This document shows, one piece after another, positions 35,676 to 44,320 of a stretch of DNA of 59,734 nucleotides (position 1 is the stretch's first letter; each line of letters begins with the position of its first letter). The position numbers and the translations under genes were made by a program. Source of the stretch: Chromobacterium aquaticum (GTDB taxonomy: Bacteria > Pseudomonadota > Gammaproteobacteria > Burkholderiales > Chromobacteriaceae); the NCBI RefSeq assembly GCF_021129195.1, contig NZ_JAJOHW010000085.1, forward strand, positions 1 through 59,734. The letters run 5' to 3'. Under the pieces are notes generated by a model. That model did no database searches and was not told the origin of the DNA. It saw only the letters and a program-made list of their open reading frames with translations.

Positions 35676-35681
35676 ATTATA
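35676..35681 (-). promoter_or_regulatory. Putative -10 box of fbp
   Basis: A perfect TATAAT on the minus strand, 65 bp before the fbp ATG. At 17 bp upstream the hexamer is ACGACG, a poor -35, so the promoter may need activation. Confidence 0.4.
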
Positions 35682-35825
35682 GCGGATAAGCCGTTTGCCG
35701 TCGTCATGGACGCCCCGCGCTGGCGGTCGGGCCGCGCCAGCCATGGGCCAGGGTGGATTTTCCGACGCTTTGCGGACCATGAATCCGTGGCATGGCCGGC
35801 TTGTTTGCTGCTTAAGGCTTGAATG

Positions 35826-35844
35826 CCAAATCGCATGCATTTGG
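35826..35844. promoter_or_regulatory. Inverted repeat, possible operator
   Basis: CCAAAT (35826-35831) and ATTTGG (35839-35844) flank a CGCATGC centre. It lies about 100 bp before the periplasmic binding-protein gene, in the 330-bp gap to fbp. No binding protein can be named. Confidence 0.3.
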
Positions 35845-35941
35845 TATCGTTTCCGTCAGGCTGGCGCGCCGGCGATTCCTCTGCAGCCGCGGTCAAGCGC
35901 GGCTATGAATAAAGACAGGATCAAGCCGGCGGAGAATCATC

Positions 35942-36703
35942 ATGAAAGCGATATTGGCGCTGCTATTGCTGCTGGCGGCTTGGCCAGCGCGGGCCATCAC
36001 GATCTACACCGAGGACTGGCCGCCCATCACCTATCTGCATAACGGTGTGCCGGACGGCATGGCGGTGGAGGTGGTGCGCGAGATCCAGTCGCGCATGCAT
36101 GACAATAGCGCGATTGAAGTGGTGCCCTGGGCGCGTGGCTACAAGGAGGTGACCACCGCGCCCAATGTGATGCTGTTCACCGTGGGGCGCAATGACGCGC
36201 GTGAGAAGCAGATGACGCTGCTGGGACCCATCGCCATTTCCCAGACCGTGTTGCTGGCGCGCAAGGGCGAGGCCGCCGCTCTGCTGGCCTTGGGCTCCGG
36301 CATATATCAGCGTCCGGTGGGCGCTTACCGTGGCAGCATCTTCGCCGACGCGGCCTCCGCCGCCGGCTTCGTCGAGGTGGATCTGGCGCCGACGCCGCAA
36401 GTGACCGCGCAAAAGCTGCTGGTGGGCCGCTACGATATGTGGTCGGAAGGCGGTTTCGTGGTCGCCTCGGTGCTGAAAGACATCCATCAGCCGCCGGACT
36501 CTGTGGAAGTGGTCAAGGTGCTGGAGTCGCTGGAACTCTACCTGGCGTTCTCGCGCGGCACTTCGGCGGCCGAAATCCGGCGCTGGCACGACGCCTTCGC
36601 CGCGGTCAAGAAAGACGGCGCCTTCAAGCGCATCTACAATAAATGGCTGCCGCGCGACACCGCGCCGCCGGAGCTGAGGCAGATCGGCGTGACCCCGCAC
36701 TGA
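35942..36703 (+). CDS. Periplasmic substrate-binding protein, family 3
   Basis: Encodes 253 residues. A short signal peptide (MKAILALLLLLAAWPARA) precedes a family-3 solute-binding domain: ITIYTEDWPPITYLHNGVPDG, then MAVEVVREIQ and later KKDGAFKRIYNKWL. Such proteins bind amino acids or related compounds. No permease gene is adjacent, so it may serve a sensory role or a remote transporter. A GGAGAA site precedes the ATG. It is convergent with a LysR gene (stop codons 7 bp apart). Confidence 0.83.
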   Translation: MKAILALLLLLAAWPARAITIYTEDWPPITYLHNGVPDGMAVEVVREIQSRMHDNSAIEVVPWARGYKEVTTAPNVMLFTVGRNDAREKQMTLLGPIAISQTVLLARKGEAAALLALGSGIYQRPVGAYRGSIFADAASAAGFVEVDLAPTPQVTAQKLLVGRYDMWSEGGFVVASVLKDIHQPPDSVEVVKVLESLELYLAFSRGTSAAEIRRWHDAFAAVKKDGAFKRIYNKWLPRDTAPPELRQIGVTPH

Positions 36704-36710
36704 ACCCGGC

Positions 36711-37604
36711 TCAAGCGGCTTCCGGGCGCGCGGCCTCGCTTTCCAGCCAGCGGCAGAACGCCGCCACCGTCGCGTCTTCCGCCGCCATGCGCGGCGCCAC
36801 CCAGCAATAGTCGCGAACCGTCGCCACCGGCGCCGGCAACGGCGACAGCAATGCGCCGGCATCGATCTGCGCCTGCGCCATCGGCATCGGCCCCAGCACC
36901 ACGCCTAGGCCATCCATCGCCGCCTGCAGCGCCAGGGAGAAGCGATCGAAATGCATGGCGCTGGCCGGTTTCAGCTCCGGCACCCCGGCCAGGGTCAGCC
37001 AGCGCTGCCAGGCGGTTGGGCGGGTATCGGCGTACAGCAAGGTATGCCGGGCCAGGTCCGCCGGACTGGCGATGGGCGCCGCCGCCAGCAGCGCCGGGCT
37101 GCACAGCGGCAGCTCCCACTCCTTCAGAAACGGCTTGGCGATATGGCCGGGCCAATCGCCGGGACCACGGCGGATGGCGATGTCGAACGGGCTGTCCAGC
37201 CGGCTGATGTCGCGGTCCGAGGTGGCCAGGTGCAGCTCCAGCTCCGGAAACTGCTCGCGAAAGCGGCTCAGCCGCGGCAGCAGCCAGTGCATGGCGAAAG
37301 TGGGCGTGGAATTGATGCTGAGCCGGCGCTGGCGGTCCGGCTGCAGCAGCTGGGAGGTGGCGTTGGCGATCAAATCCAGGCCGTCCTGCACCTGCACCAG
37401 ATAGCGCCAGCCAGGGTCGGTCAGCTTGACGCGGCCGCCGCTGCGCTCGAACAGCGGCACGCCCAGCCAATCTTCCAACTGCTTGATCTGCTTGCTCACA
37501 GCCCCGTGGGTGACGAAGAGTTCGCCGGCGGCGGCGGAAAAGCTTTCCAGACGAGCCGCTGCCTCAAAAATACGCAGGGTGTTGAGTGGGGGATAAGTGC
37601 TCAT
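36711..37604 (-). CDS. LysR family regulator, GcvA-like
   Basis: Encodes 297 residues. The opening YPPLNTLRIFEAAARLESFSAAAGEL and VTHGAVSKQIKQLEDWLGVPLFER are typical of the GcvA subgroup, with the helix-turn-helix at about 20-45. It is divergent from acnB with a good LysR-type inverted repeat in the gap, so it may regulate acnB, its own gene, or both. The effector is unknown. Confidence 0.88.
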   Translation of the reverse strand: MSTYPPLNTLRIFEAAARLESFSAAAGELFVTHGAVSKQIKQLEDWLGVPLFERSGGRVKLTDPGWRYLVQVQDGLDLIANATSQLLQPDRQRRLSINSTPTFAMHWLLPRLSRFREQFPELELHLATSDRDISRLDSPFDIAIRRGPGDWPGHIAKPFLKEWELPLCSPALLAAAPIASPADLARHTLLYADTRPTAWQRWLTLAGVPELKPASAMHFDRFSLALQAAMDGLGVVLGPMPMAQAQIDAGALLSPLPAPVATVRDYCWVAPRMAAEDATVAAFCRWLESEAARPEAA

Positions 37605-37613
37605 GCTGTGATT

Positions 37614-37639
37614 TTATCTCACAATCTATGTTGCGATAA
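37614..37639. promoter_or_regulatory. Probable LysR-type operator before acnB
   Basis: TTATCTCACAA and TTGCGATAA form an imperfect inverted repeat, TTATC at 37614-37618 and GATAA at 37635-37639, beginning 10 bp from the regulator's start codon. Its position upstream of the acnB -35 suits LysR activation. Confidence 0.5.
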
Positions 37640-37644
37640 CTCGT

Positions 37645-37673
37645 TTGAAAGCGGACCGCTAACAGCGTAATCT
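37645..37673 (+). promoter_or_regulatory. Sigma-70 promoter of acnB
   Basis: TTGAAA (37645-37650) and TAATCT (37668-37673) are spaced by 17 bp. The leader before the ATG at 37807 is about 125 nt. Confidence 0.5.
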
Positions 37674-37806
37674 TCAGGCATGAAATCTGGGCCGCGGCCA
37701 TCGGCATCCCACCGCGCGGTCCATAGCCTTGCCGGCATCGCCGCGCGCAGCAGCGCGGGCCATGCCGGGGACGCTGCCGACAACCCAAGCTATAAAGGTC
37801 AAAGTC

Positions 37807-40392
37807 ATGCTGGAAGCTTATCGTCAACACGTGGCCGAGCGCGCCGCGCTGGGTATCCCGCCGCTGCCGCTGTCCGCCAAACAAGTGGAAGCGCTGGTCG
37901 AACTGCTGAAAAACCCGCCCAAGGGCGAGGAAAGCACCCTGGTCGATCTGATCACCCATCGTGTGCCGCCGGGCGTTGACGATGCCGCCAAGGTCAAGGC
38001 TTCCTTCCTGGCCGCCGTGGCCGAGGGCGACGTCAAATCCCCGCTGATCTCCCGCGAACTGGCCACCCAACTGCTGGGCACCATGCTGGGCGGCTACAAT
38101 ATCAAGCCGCTGATCGACCTGCTGGACGACGCCGCGGTCGCGCAGATCGCCGCCGACGGCCTGAAGAAAACCCTGCTGATGTTCGATGCCTTCCACGATG
38201 TGAAGGAAAAGATGGACAAGGGCAACGCCCACGCCAAGCAGGTGGTGGAATCCTGGGCCAATGCCGAATGGTTCACCAGCCGCCCGGCCGTGGCTGAGAA
38301 AATCACCGTCACCGTGTTCAAGGTGACCGGCGAGACCAATACCGACGACCTGTCCCCGGCGCCGGACGCCTGGAGCCGTCCGGACATCCCGCTGCACTAC
38401 CTGGCCATGCTGAAAAACGCCCGTCCCGGCATCACCCCGGAAGAAGACGGCAAGCGCGGCCCGATGCAGTTCATCGAAGACCTGAAGCAAAAAGGCCATC
38501 TGGTCGCTTATGTCGGCGACGTGGTCGGCACCGGCTCCAGCCGCAAATCCGCCACCAATAGCGTGATCTGGGGCACCGGCGAAGACATCCCTTACGTGCC
38601 GAACAAGCGTTTCGGCGGCGTCTGTCTGGGCGGCAAGATCGCTCCCATCTTCTTTAACACCCAGGAAGACTCCGGCGCGCTGCCCATCGAAGTGGACGTG
38701 TCCAAGATGGAAATGGGCGATGTGATCGACATCTACCCGTATGCAGGCAAGATCGAGAAGGCCGGCCAGAAGATCGCCGACTTCGCGCTCAAGTCCGAAG
38801 TGATCCTGGACGAAGTGCGCGCCGGCGGCCGCATCAATCTGATCATCGGCCGCGGTCTGACCGGCAAGGCGCGTGAAGCGCTGGGCCTGCCGGCATCCAC
38901 CGAATTCCGCCTGCCCAAGGCCCCGGTCGATTCCGGCAAGGGCTTCAGCCTGGCGCAGAAAATGGTCGGCCGCGCCTGTGGCCTGCCGGAAGGCCAGGGC
39001 GTGCGCCCGGGCACCTACTGCGAACCGAAGATGACCACCGTCGGCTCCCAGGACACCACCGGCCCGATGACCCGCGACGAACTGAAAGACCTGGCTTGCC
39101 TGGGCTTCTCCGCCGATCTGGTGATGCAGTCCTTCTGCCACACCGCCGCCTATCCCAAGCCGGTGGACGTGAAGATGCACAAGGAACTGCCGGCCTTCAT
39201 CTCCACCCGCGGCGGCGTGTCGCTGCGCCCGGGCGACGGCGTGATCCACAGCTGGTTGAACCGCCTGCTGCTGCCGGATACCGTGGGCACCGGCGGCGAC
39301 AGCCACACCCGCTTCCCGATCGGCATCTCCTTCCCGGCCGGCTCCGGCCTGGTGGCCTTCGCCGCCGCCACCGGCGTGATGCCGCTGGACATGCCTGAAT
39401 CGGTGCTGGTGCGCTTCAAGGGCAAGATGCAGCCGGGCGTGACCCTGCGCGATCTGGTCAACGCCATTCCGCTGTACGCGATCAAGCAAGGCCTGCTGAC
39501 CGTGGCCAAGGCCGGCAAGAAAAACGCCTTCTCCGGCCGCATCTTGGAAATCGAAGGCTTGCCGGATCTGAAGGTGGAGCAAGCATTCGAGCTGTCCGAC
39601 GCCTCCGCCGAGCGCTCCGCCGCCGGTTGCACCGTGCACCTGGACAAAGCGCCTATCATCGAATACATGACCTCCAACATCACCCTGATGAAGACCATGA
39701 TCGCCAACGGCTATCAGGACGCGCGCACGCTGGAGCGCCGCATCAAGGCGATGGAGGCCTGGATCGCCAATCCGCAGCTGCTGAAGGGCGACGCCGACGC
39801 GGAATACGCGGCGGTGATCGAGATCGACCTGGCCGACATCCACGAACCCATCGTGGCCTGCCCGAACGACCCGGACGACGTGAAAACCCTGTCCGACGTG
39901 GCTGGCGCCAAGATCGACGAAGTGTTCATCGGCTCTTGCATGACCAATATCGGCCACTTCCGCGCCGCCTCCAAGCTGCTGGAAGGCAAGCGCGACATCC
40001 CGGTGAAACTGTGGGTGGCGCCGCCGACCAAGATGGACGCCGAACAACTGACCGCGGAAGGCCATTACGGCACCTTCGGCACCGCCGGCGCGCGCATGGA
40101 AATGCCGGGCTGCTCACTGTGCATGGGCAACCAGGCGCAGGTGAAGGAGGGCGCCACCGTGATGTCCACCTCCACCCGCAACTTCCCCAACCGTCTGGGC
40201 AAGAACTCCAACGTCTACCTGGGGTCCGCCGAACTGGCCGCGATCTGCTCCCGTCTGGGCCGCATTCCGACCAAGGAGGAATACATGGCCGACATCGGCG
40301 TGCTCAATCAGAAGGCCGGCGAAGTGTACCGTTACATGAACTTCAACGAGATCGCCGACTACCAGGAACTGGCCGATACCGTGAAGGTGTAA
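37807..40392 (+). CDS. acnB: Aconitate hydratase B
   Basis: Encodes 861 residues, close to E. coli AcnB in length. The iron-sulfur ligands are Cys711 (IGSCMTN) and Cys769/Cys772 (GCSLCMGNQ). The N-terminal HEAT-like domain ([22 protein letters not shown]) and the swivel domain placed before the catalytic part are typical of AcnB. It interconverts citrate and isocitrate in the TCA cycle. A divergent GcvA-like LysR gene and an operator lie upstream. The ATG at 37807 is the family start. An intrinsic terminator follows. Confidence 0.97.
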   Translation: MLEAYRQHVAERAALGIPPLPLSAKQVEALVELLKNPPKGEESTLVDLITHRVPPGVDDAAKVKASFLAAVAEGDVKSPLISRELATQLLGTMLGGYNIKPLIDLLDDAAVAQIAADGLKKTLLMFDAFHDVKEKMDKGNAHAKQVVESWANAEWFTSRPAVAEKITVTVFKVTGETNTDDLSPAPDAWSRPDIPLHYLAMLKNARPGITPEEDGKRGPMQFIEDLKQKGHLVAYVGDVVGTGSSRKSATNSVIWGTGEDIPYVPNKRFGGVCLGGKIAPIFFNTQEDSGALPIEVDVSKMEMGDVIDIYPYAGKIEKAGQKIADFALKSEVILDEVRAGGRINLIIGRGLTGKAREALGLPASTEFRLPKAPVDSGKGFSLAQKMVGRACGLPEGQGVRPGTYCEPKMTTVGSQDTTGPMTRDELKDLACLGFSADLVMQSFCHTAAYPKPVDVKMHKELPAFISTRGGVSLRPGDGVIHSWLNRLLLPDTVGTGGDSHTRFPIGISFPAGSGLVAFAAATGVMPLDMPESVLVRFKGKMQPGVTLRDLVNAIPLYAIKQGLLTVAKAGKKNAFSGRILEIEGLPDLKVEQAFELSDASAERSAAGCTVHLDKAPIIEYMTSNITLMKTMIANGYQDARTLERRIKAMEAWIANPQLLKGDADAEYAAVIEIDLADIHEPIVACPNDPDDVKTLSDVAGAKIDEVFIGSCMTNIGHFRAASKLLEGKRDIPVKLWVAPPTKMDAEQLTAEGHYGTFGTAGARMEMPGCSLCMGNQAQVKEGATVMSTSTRNFPNRLGKNSNVYLGSAELAAICSRLGRIPTKEEYMADIGVLNQKAGEVYRYMNFNEIADYQELADTVKV

Positions 40393-40715
40393 CGAAATCA
40401 GTAGATTGTGTTTTGGGGGCGTGTGCGGGTTTCGACCTTTTGATTTTTGATACCCCCATCGAGACCCCCAAATAGAAAAGGTGCTCAGGCACCTTTTCTA
40501 TTTCAGTTCTCTTGAGGGCGTGCCTTCTGGGCAATCCAAATCAATATACCCTGCGCAGGCGGGGTATTGGTTGGGCGAGACGGGATGACGGCAGGCGAAA
40601 TGCAAGCTTGAAGGTCATGCCAAAAAGCCGTGGAGAGTTATCTGGCATGCCGGCGATGAAGCCAGGGGTGCTGTGTTGAATAGCTGTGATGAACAGATAA
40701 GAAAGAGAATGCCTT
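40393..40715. other. Intergenic region after acnB
   Basis: This 323-bp stretch holds the acnB terminator and, before it, a G-run (TTTTGGGGGCG near 40418) that can pair with either of two C-runs (ACCCCC near 40451 and GACCCCCAAA near 40462-40471). After it comes an imperfect hairpin around 40540-40570 (ATACCC with GGGTAT). No gene is seen. Confidence 0.4.
40470..40503. terminator. Intrinsic terminator of acnB
   Basis: A perfect 15-bp stem (AAATAGAAAAGGTGC with GCACCTTTTCTATTT) has a TCAG loop. The AT-rich outer arms provide the T-run on either strand. It lies about 78 bp after the acnB stop. Confidence 0.88.
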
Positions 40716-40901
40716 TTGCAACTTTTTGTAAATGTTTTCGTGATTGGCCTGATGACGCTTTATCCCCTATGGCGAATATTCAGGCGCGCGGGCTTGCCGC
40801 CATATTATGCCTTGGCCGTTTTCATTCCCGCCGTAGGCATGCTGCTAGTAATGCTGGTGCTGGCAAATTCGGCATGGCCAGCGTTTAAAAATAATAAATA
40901 A
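40716..40901 (+). CDS. Small membrane protein, first of a pair
   Basis: Encodes 61 residues with two hydrophobic segments (LFVNVFVIGLMTLYPLW and YALAVFIPAVGMLLVMLVLA). The start is TTG at 40716, chosen because GAAAGAGA lies about ten bases upstream and no in-frame ATG precedes the first helix. It shares the pattern P-x-x-x-LA-x-S/A-x-W-P with the next gene, so the two are paralogues. Local base composition is much richer in A and T than the surroundings, which suggests transfer. Function unknown. Confidence 0.6.
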   Translation: MQLFVNVFVIGLMTLYPLWRIFRRAGLPPYYALAVFIPAVGMLLVMLVLANSAWPAFKNNK

Positions 40902-40914
40902 AGGAGATGTTGAC

Positions 40915-41109
40915 ATGCTCTTATTAGTGGCTGCGGCAATAGTGGCTTTTATTGTCATCATTCTGTTTGGAATGGTGATTTCAAAGATGGGGTATTCAAA
41001 ATGGGGTAGCTTGATCATCTTCGTTCCTGTTTTCAATATTCTTGCACTCTGGTATCTGGCCTTTGCCAAATGGCCGATCGAGGTGGCAGAACCCCAGAAG
41101 GATCAATAA
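40915..41109 (+). CDS. Small membrane protein, second of a pair
   Basis: Encodes 64 residues with two membrane segments: LLLVAAAIVAFIVIILFGMV at the N-terminus and GSLIIFVPVFNILALWYLAFA. The end KWPIEVAEPQ parallels SAWPAF of the preceding protein. The ATG at 40915 follows AAAGGAGATGTTGAC, a strong ribosome site, 13 bp after the previous stop, so the two genes form an operon. No family is recognised. Confidence 0.75.
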   Translation: MLLLVAAAIVAFIVIILFGMVISKMGYSKWGSLIIFVPVFNILALWYLAFAKWPIEVAEPQKDQ

Positions 41110-41142
41110 AGTTGGACTTCTAGGAAGCTGCATCGGTCATAG

Positions 41143-42567
41143 CTAGCCAAGGAGTTCTGTGTCACTGCGCATGGTGTTTTTATCTTGTTGTGGGCAGTTT
41201 GCTGGTCGGGTCCATGCGCCTAGCCGGCACGCCAGCGCAAGCGCCGCCAAGCTGAGCCCCGCGGCCAGCCCATACCAGAGGCCGACGCCGCCCAGCCCTC
41301 CCTGGGTGGCCAGCATCCAGCCGCCGCCTATGCCTATCAGCCAATAGCCGATGCTGGCGATCCACATTGGCGCCAGCGTGTCGCGCAAGCCTTTCAGACT
41401 GCGCGACAAGATGATTTGAGCGGCATCCGCCAGCAAGAACCAGGCAAGAATGCCCAGCAGGATTTGGGCGTATCGCAACACCTCGGCCGCCTCGGCCTTG
41501 GCGGTATCGATGAAGATGCCGGCAATCCAGTCCGGCCCCCACCAGCAAAGCGCGGCCAGGGGAGCGGTCAGCACGGTGATCAGCAGCAGAGCGCTCCAGG
41601 CCAGCCGGCGGCCGCCGCGCACATCGCCCCGCGCCGCCTTGGCGGCCAGTTGCACGGTCAGTAAATCGCCAATTCCCAGCGCCAGGATGATGAAAAGATC
41701 GCCAACGTAGATGGCTATGGTGGTGGCGGCCATGAAGGCCACGCCGAAGTAGCCCGCCAGCAGCGTCACCACGCCGAACAAGCTGCTTTCGAACAAGCCA
41801 ATAGCGAAGGAGGGCAGGCCGATGCGGAGCAGGTCGCGGCAGGTTTGTCTGTCCAGCCCAGACCGCGAGCGCCAGCGAAAGCGGTAGCCGAGTCGATGCC
41901 GGCAGTGGCGAGCGATGGCGAACAACATCGCCCAACTGGCCAAGGCGGTTCCTATCGCCGCGCCGGGCAGACCAAGGGCGGGCAGGCCGAGCGCTCCGAA
42001 AACCAGTCCATAATTGAGCGCGGCATTCAGCAGCACGCCGCCCAGGCTGACGACGAAGATCACCCGGTTCGCGCCCAGCGCCGAAACATAGGCGCGGTAG
42101 ACGCTGAAACCCAGCATTGCGGGAATGCTCCAGCTGACGACGGCAAGGTATTGCCCGCACAAGGCGACCACGGCCGGGTCCTGGCCGGCAAGACGGAACG
42201 CCGCCGGCAGCAGCAAGGCGACGGCAATCAGCGCCGGGGACAGGGCGAGGCAGGCCCATAGACTGAGATCGAGCGCCGCCTGGGTACCGGCGTGATCACC
42301 GCGCGCATGGGCCTCGGAAACGAAGATGCACCCGGTCGAGACCAAGACCATGCCGCCAAATATCAATGGAAACAGCGCGCCGATGGAAAGACCTATCGCC
42401 GCCAGCTCCGTGTTGCCGAGATGGCCGACGAAGGCCGCATCGGTAAGCGTCATCGCCACTTCGGCCAGATAGAAGCTGATCACCGGCAGCGAGCCCTTGA
42501 GCAAGCGGCGCTGCTGAAGCAGGGATCGCCGCACATGGCGGGTTGGCGGGCGGAAGGGGCCGGGCAT
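41143..42567 (-). CDS. MATE family efflux transporter
   Basis: Encodes 474 residues with twelve predicted membrane helices in two halves. The first contains LPVISFYLAEVAMTLTDAAFVGHLG and the second GLPSFAIGLFESSLFGVVTLLAGYFG. The closest type is the NorM/YdhE group, which exports cationic drugs using a sodium or proton gradient. The ATG at 42567 follows CGGAGACCGCC. It lies 120 bp after an aminoglycoside-acetyltransferase-like gene on the same strand. Confidence 0.9.
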   Translation of the reverse strand: MPGPFRPPTRHVRRSLLQQRRLLKGSLPVISFYLAEVAMTLTDAAFVGHLGNTELAAIGLSIGALFPLIFGGMVLVSTGCIFVSEAHARGDHAGTQAALDLSLWACLALSPALIAVALLLPAAFRLAGQDPAVVALCGQYLAVVSWSIPAMLGFSVYRAYVSALGANRVIFVVSLGGVLLNAALNYGLVFGALGLPALGLPGAAIGTALASWAMLFAIARHCRHRLGYRFRWRSRSGLDRQTCRDLLRIGLPSFAIGLFESSLFGVVTLLAGYFGVAFMAATTIAIYVGDLFIILALGIGDLLTVQLAAKAARGDVRGGRRLAWSALLLITVLTAPLAALCWWGPDWIAGIFIDTAKAEAAEVLRYAQILLGILAWFLLADAAQIILSRSLKGLRDTLAPMWIASIGYWLIGIGGGWMLATQGGLGGVGLWYGLAAGLSLAALALACRLGAWTRPANCPQQDKNTMRSDTELLG

Positions 42568-42687
42568 TGGCGGTCTCCGCCATGAATCGCTGATGAGCGC
42601 TATTGCATCATGGAGATCTTGCCGGCAGCAAATCTACGCGGCCGCGATGGCCGGGAATGGAATGGGTTTTGCGCGCAGCCGCCGCTG

Positions 42688-43131
42688 CTAGACCAGCGCC
42701 TTCCTGAAAAACACCACTCTTTCAGTTTCCTCGAAACCCAGGCAGGCGTGCATGCGCTGCGAATCGACATTGCTCAGCGGCGCGTCGGATGCCAGTTCCG
42801 CGCAATCGTGCTCCAGGCCCCAGGCCTGCACCGCCGCAACGAGTTGCCGGGCGATGCCGTGTCGCCGGCAGGCGGGCAACACGAAAATGCCTTCCAGGAA
42901 AGCCACCGGGCTGTCGGCGCAACCATTGACATAGTCGTGCCGGATCGCTGCGTCGGCGAAGCCCACCGCCTGGCCGGCGGCGTCCCGCGCCAGGAAGGCG
43001 GCAAGGTGGCCCGACGCGAGGATGGCCTCGCCGTCGCGGTAGTGGGCGGCGGACGCATGGTGCGGCCAGAGTTGTTGGCGCAGCGCCACCCAGTCTGGCA
43101 GGGCGGCGTGGTCCAGTTTTTGAATCGGCAT
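42688..43131 (-). CDS. Aminoglycoside 6'-N-acetyltransferase-like GNAT protein
   Basis: Encodes 147 residues of the GNAT fold. Its order of motifs is that of chromosomal AAC(6')-I enzymes: LPDWVALRQQLWPHH at the start, FADAAIRHDYVNGC, then SPVAFLEGIFVLPACRRHGIA (acetyl-CoA loop), ELASDAPLSNVDSQRMHACLGF and a final TERVVFF. Such enzymes acetylate kanamycin- or tobramycin-type drugs; a housekeeping substrate is possible. The ATG at 43131 has GGAA upstream. It is followed by a MATE pump gene on the same strand. Confidence 0.85.
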   Translation of the reverse strand: MPIQKLDHAALPDWVALRQQLWPHHASAAHYRDGEAILASGHLAAFLARDAAGQAVGFADAAIRHDYVNGCADSPVAFLEGIFVLPACRRHGIARQLVAAVQAWGLEHDCAELASDAPLSNVDSQRMHACLGFEETERVVFFRKALV

Positions 43132-43163
43132 CGGTATTCCTGTGCCGGCGCGGCGGCGCCGGG

Positions 43164-43191
43164 AAAAACAAAGGGCCGGCAAGGCCGGCCC
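43164..43191 (-). terminator. Intrinsic terminator of the 52-aa zinc-ribbon gene
   Basis: On the minus strand GGGCCGGC, CTT, GCCGGCCC form an 8-bp stem followed by TTTGTTTTT. It lies 24 bp after the stop of the small gene at 43215-43373 and before the acetyltransferase gene. Confidence 0.75.
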
Positions 43192-43214
43192 GGTGTGGAG
43201 ACGGAAGGCGTGGC

Positions 43215-43373
43215 TTAGTCTACCTCGCCGCACAACTCGCAGGGTTGATCCGTTTCACCGTGGATGGCCAGGATGCCGACATCGCTGGCGCAGTGCTCGC
43301 AAAGGGTGAGCAAGGCTTGGGGGTTCTCCAAGGGTTCCTGGCTCATGCCGCTCAAAACTTGATACTGTTGCAT
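43215..43373 (-). CDS. 52-aa zinc-ribbon-like protein
   Basis: A small gene of 52 residues, MQQYQVLSGMSQEPLENPQ then two cysteine pairs, LCEHCASD and PCELCGEVD, about 20 residues apart. They look like a zinc ribbon of the CxxC-CxxC kind. The stop is TAA. AAAGG lies about ten bases before the ATG. A clean terminator follows, which supports it as a real gene. Function unknown. Confidence 0.62.
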   Translation of the reverse strand: MQQYQVLSGMSQEPLENPQALLTLCEHCASDVGILAIHGETDQPCELCGEVD

Positions 43374-43480
43374 GTCTCAGCCTTTCATTGCCTGGATGGA
43401 GCCCGTACCGTAAACCGATAACGGGCACATCGCCATATTCAGATTGGACAGGTGGCCTGCTGCGACGCGTCATAAAACCG

Positions 43481-43801
43481 TCACGCCGTGGTCAGCACCA
43501 CCACCGAAGAAATCACCACCGCCATGCCCAGCCAGCCCAGCGGCTTCAGCTTCTGGCCGAAGAACACCCGTGCGCCGATGGCGGTGCCGATGATGCCCAG
43601 CGCGCCCCACAGCGCGTAGGCCACCGCCAGATCGATGCCGCGCACCGCCTGGCCCAGCAAGGCGAAAGCCACCCATACCATGGCGATGGCGCCGAAGCCC
43701 CAGGCCTTGTGGCGGAAGCCGTTGGACTTTTCCAGCATCAGGTTGGCGGCCACTTCGATCAGCGCCGAAGACACCACGAATAAGTAGAAAACGGTTTTCA
43801 T
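43481..43801 (-). CDS. mdtI: SMR efflux subunit MdtI-like
   Basis: Encodes 106 residues with four membrane helices. SMR hallmarks include the membrane glutamate in SALIEVAANLMLEKSNGF and AYALWGALGIIGTA. In E. coli MdtJI is a heterodimeric spermidine exporter, and the pair here has the same order. The ATG overlaps the mdtJ stop by 4 bp (ATGA), so translation is coupled. Confidence 0.88.
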   Translation of the reverse strand: MKTVFYLFVVSSALIEVAANLMLEKSNGFRHKAWGFGAIAMVWVAFALLGQAVRGIDLAVAYALWGALGIIGTAIGARVFFGQKLKPLGWLGMAVVISSVVVLTTA

Positions 43802-44172
43802 GCGGCTTGCTCCTCGGCGTTGCCATGGTCTTCGCCGAACACCACGCAGGCGATGCCGACCACGGACAGCGCCAGGCCTATCATTTCCTGGGTCAGCAAG
43901 GCTTCGCCGAACACATAGACGCCGATCAGCGCCAGCCCGGCCAGGCCCAGCGCCTCCCAGGCGGCGTAGGCCACGCCCACCGCGATGGTGCGGATGGCCA
44001 GCGACAGGAAGTAGTAGGACAGTGCCAGCGCGGCGGCCATCACGCCATAGCCCCAGTAGCTTTCGGTGCGGGCGGCGTAGGCCATGAAGGAGGTGCCGAT
44101 GATTTCGGTGACGATGGCGGCCAACAGGCACAGCCATCCCAGCATGGGTTGGTCTTGTTGATGAATGGGCAT
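43798..44172 (-). CDS. mdtJ: SMR efflux subunit MdtJ-like
   Basis: Encodes 124 residues with four membrane helices. The essential glutamate is in LCLLAAIVTEIIGTSFM, and VAYAAWEALGLAGLALIG follows. The ATG at 44172 is preceded by CAGGAGCTTTTC; the frame is open further upstream without a ribosome site. It is the first gene of the mdtJ-mdtI pair, probably exporting polyamines. A leader of up to 280 bp precedes it. Confidence 0.88.
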   Translation of the reverse strand: MPIHQQDQPMLGWLCLLAAIVTEIIGTSFMAYAARTESYWGYGVMAAALALSYYFLSLAIRTIAVGVAYAAWEALGLAGLALIGVYVFGEALLTQEMIGLALSVVGIACVVFGEDHGNAEEQAA

Positions 44173-44320
44173 GAAAAGCTCCTGTGATGAAGATCCGGGG
44201 CCACATGCGCTAGAGGCGCAACAACGCTCCGCTAAAAGCGCGGATGACGCCGTCAGCAAAGACAGTCGGTCGCTTAGGCTGCCCCGTGAAACCGTTTGGG
44301 GCAGAAGGGTTGTTTATCGC
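44173..44320 (-). promoter_or_regulatory. Structured leader of mdtJI
   Basis: Upstream of mdtJ several hairpins can form, for example CTGCCCC with GGGGCAG (about 44279-44304) and CGCTTTTAGCG with flanks near 44229-44239. The gap to the next gene is 280 bp and contains no ORF of note. Regulation by polyamine level is possible, but no known riboswitch class is recognised. Confidence 0.35.

Noticed and set aside
37564-40065. Long open frame (833 codons) antisense to acnB
   Set aside because: It is a mirror of GC-rich codon usage in acnB; its His/Gly-rich composition, absence of a ribosome site and lack of any family resemblance mark it as a shadow.
40418-40471. Resemblance of GGGGGCGTGTGCGGGTTTCGAC to the 5' end of tmRNA
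   Set aside because: No tRNA-like acceptor end with CCA, no tag-peptide frame and no room for a ~350-nt RNA before the terminator; judged a chance match.
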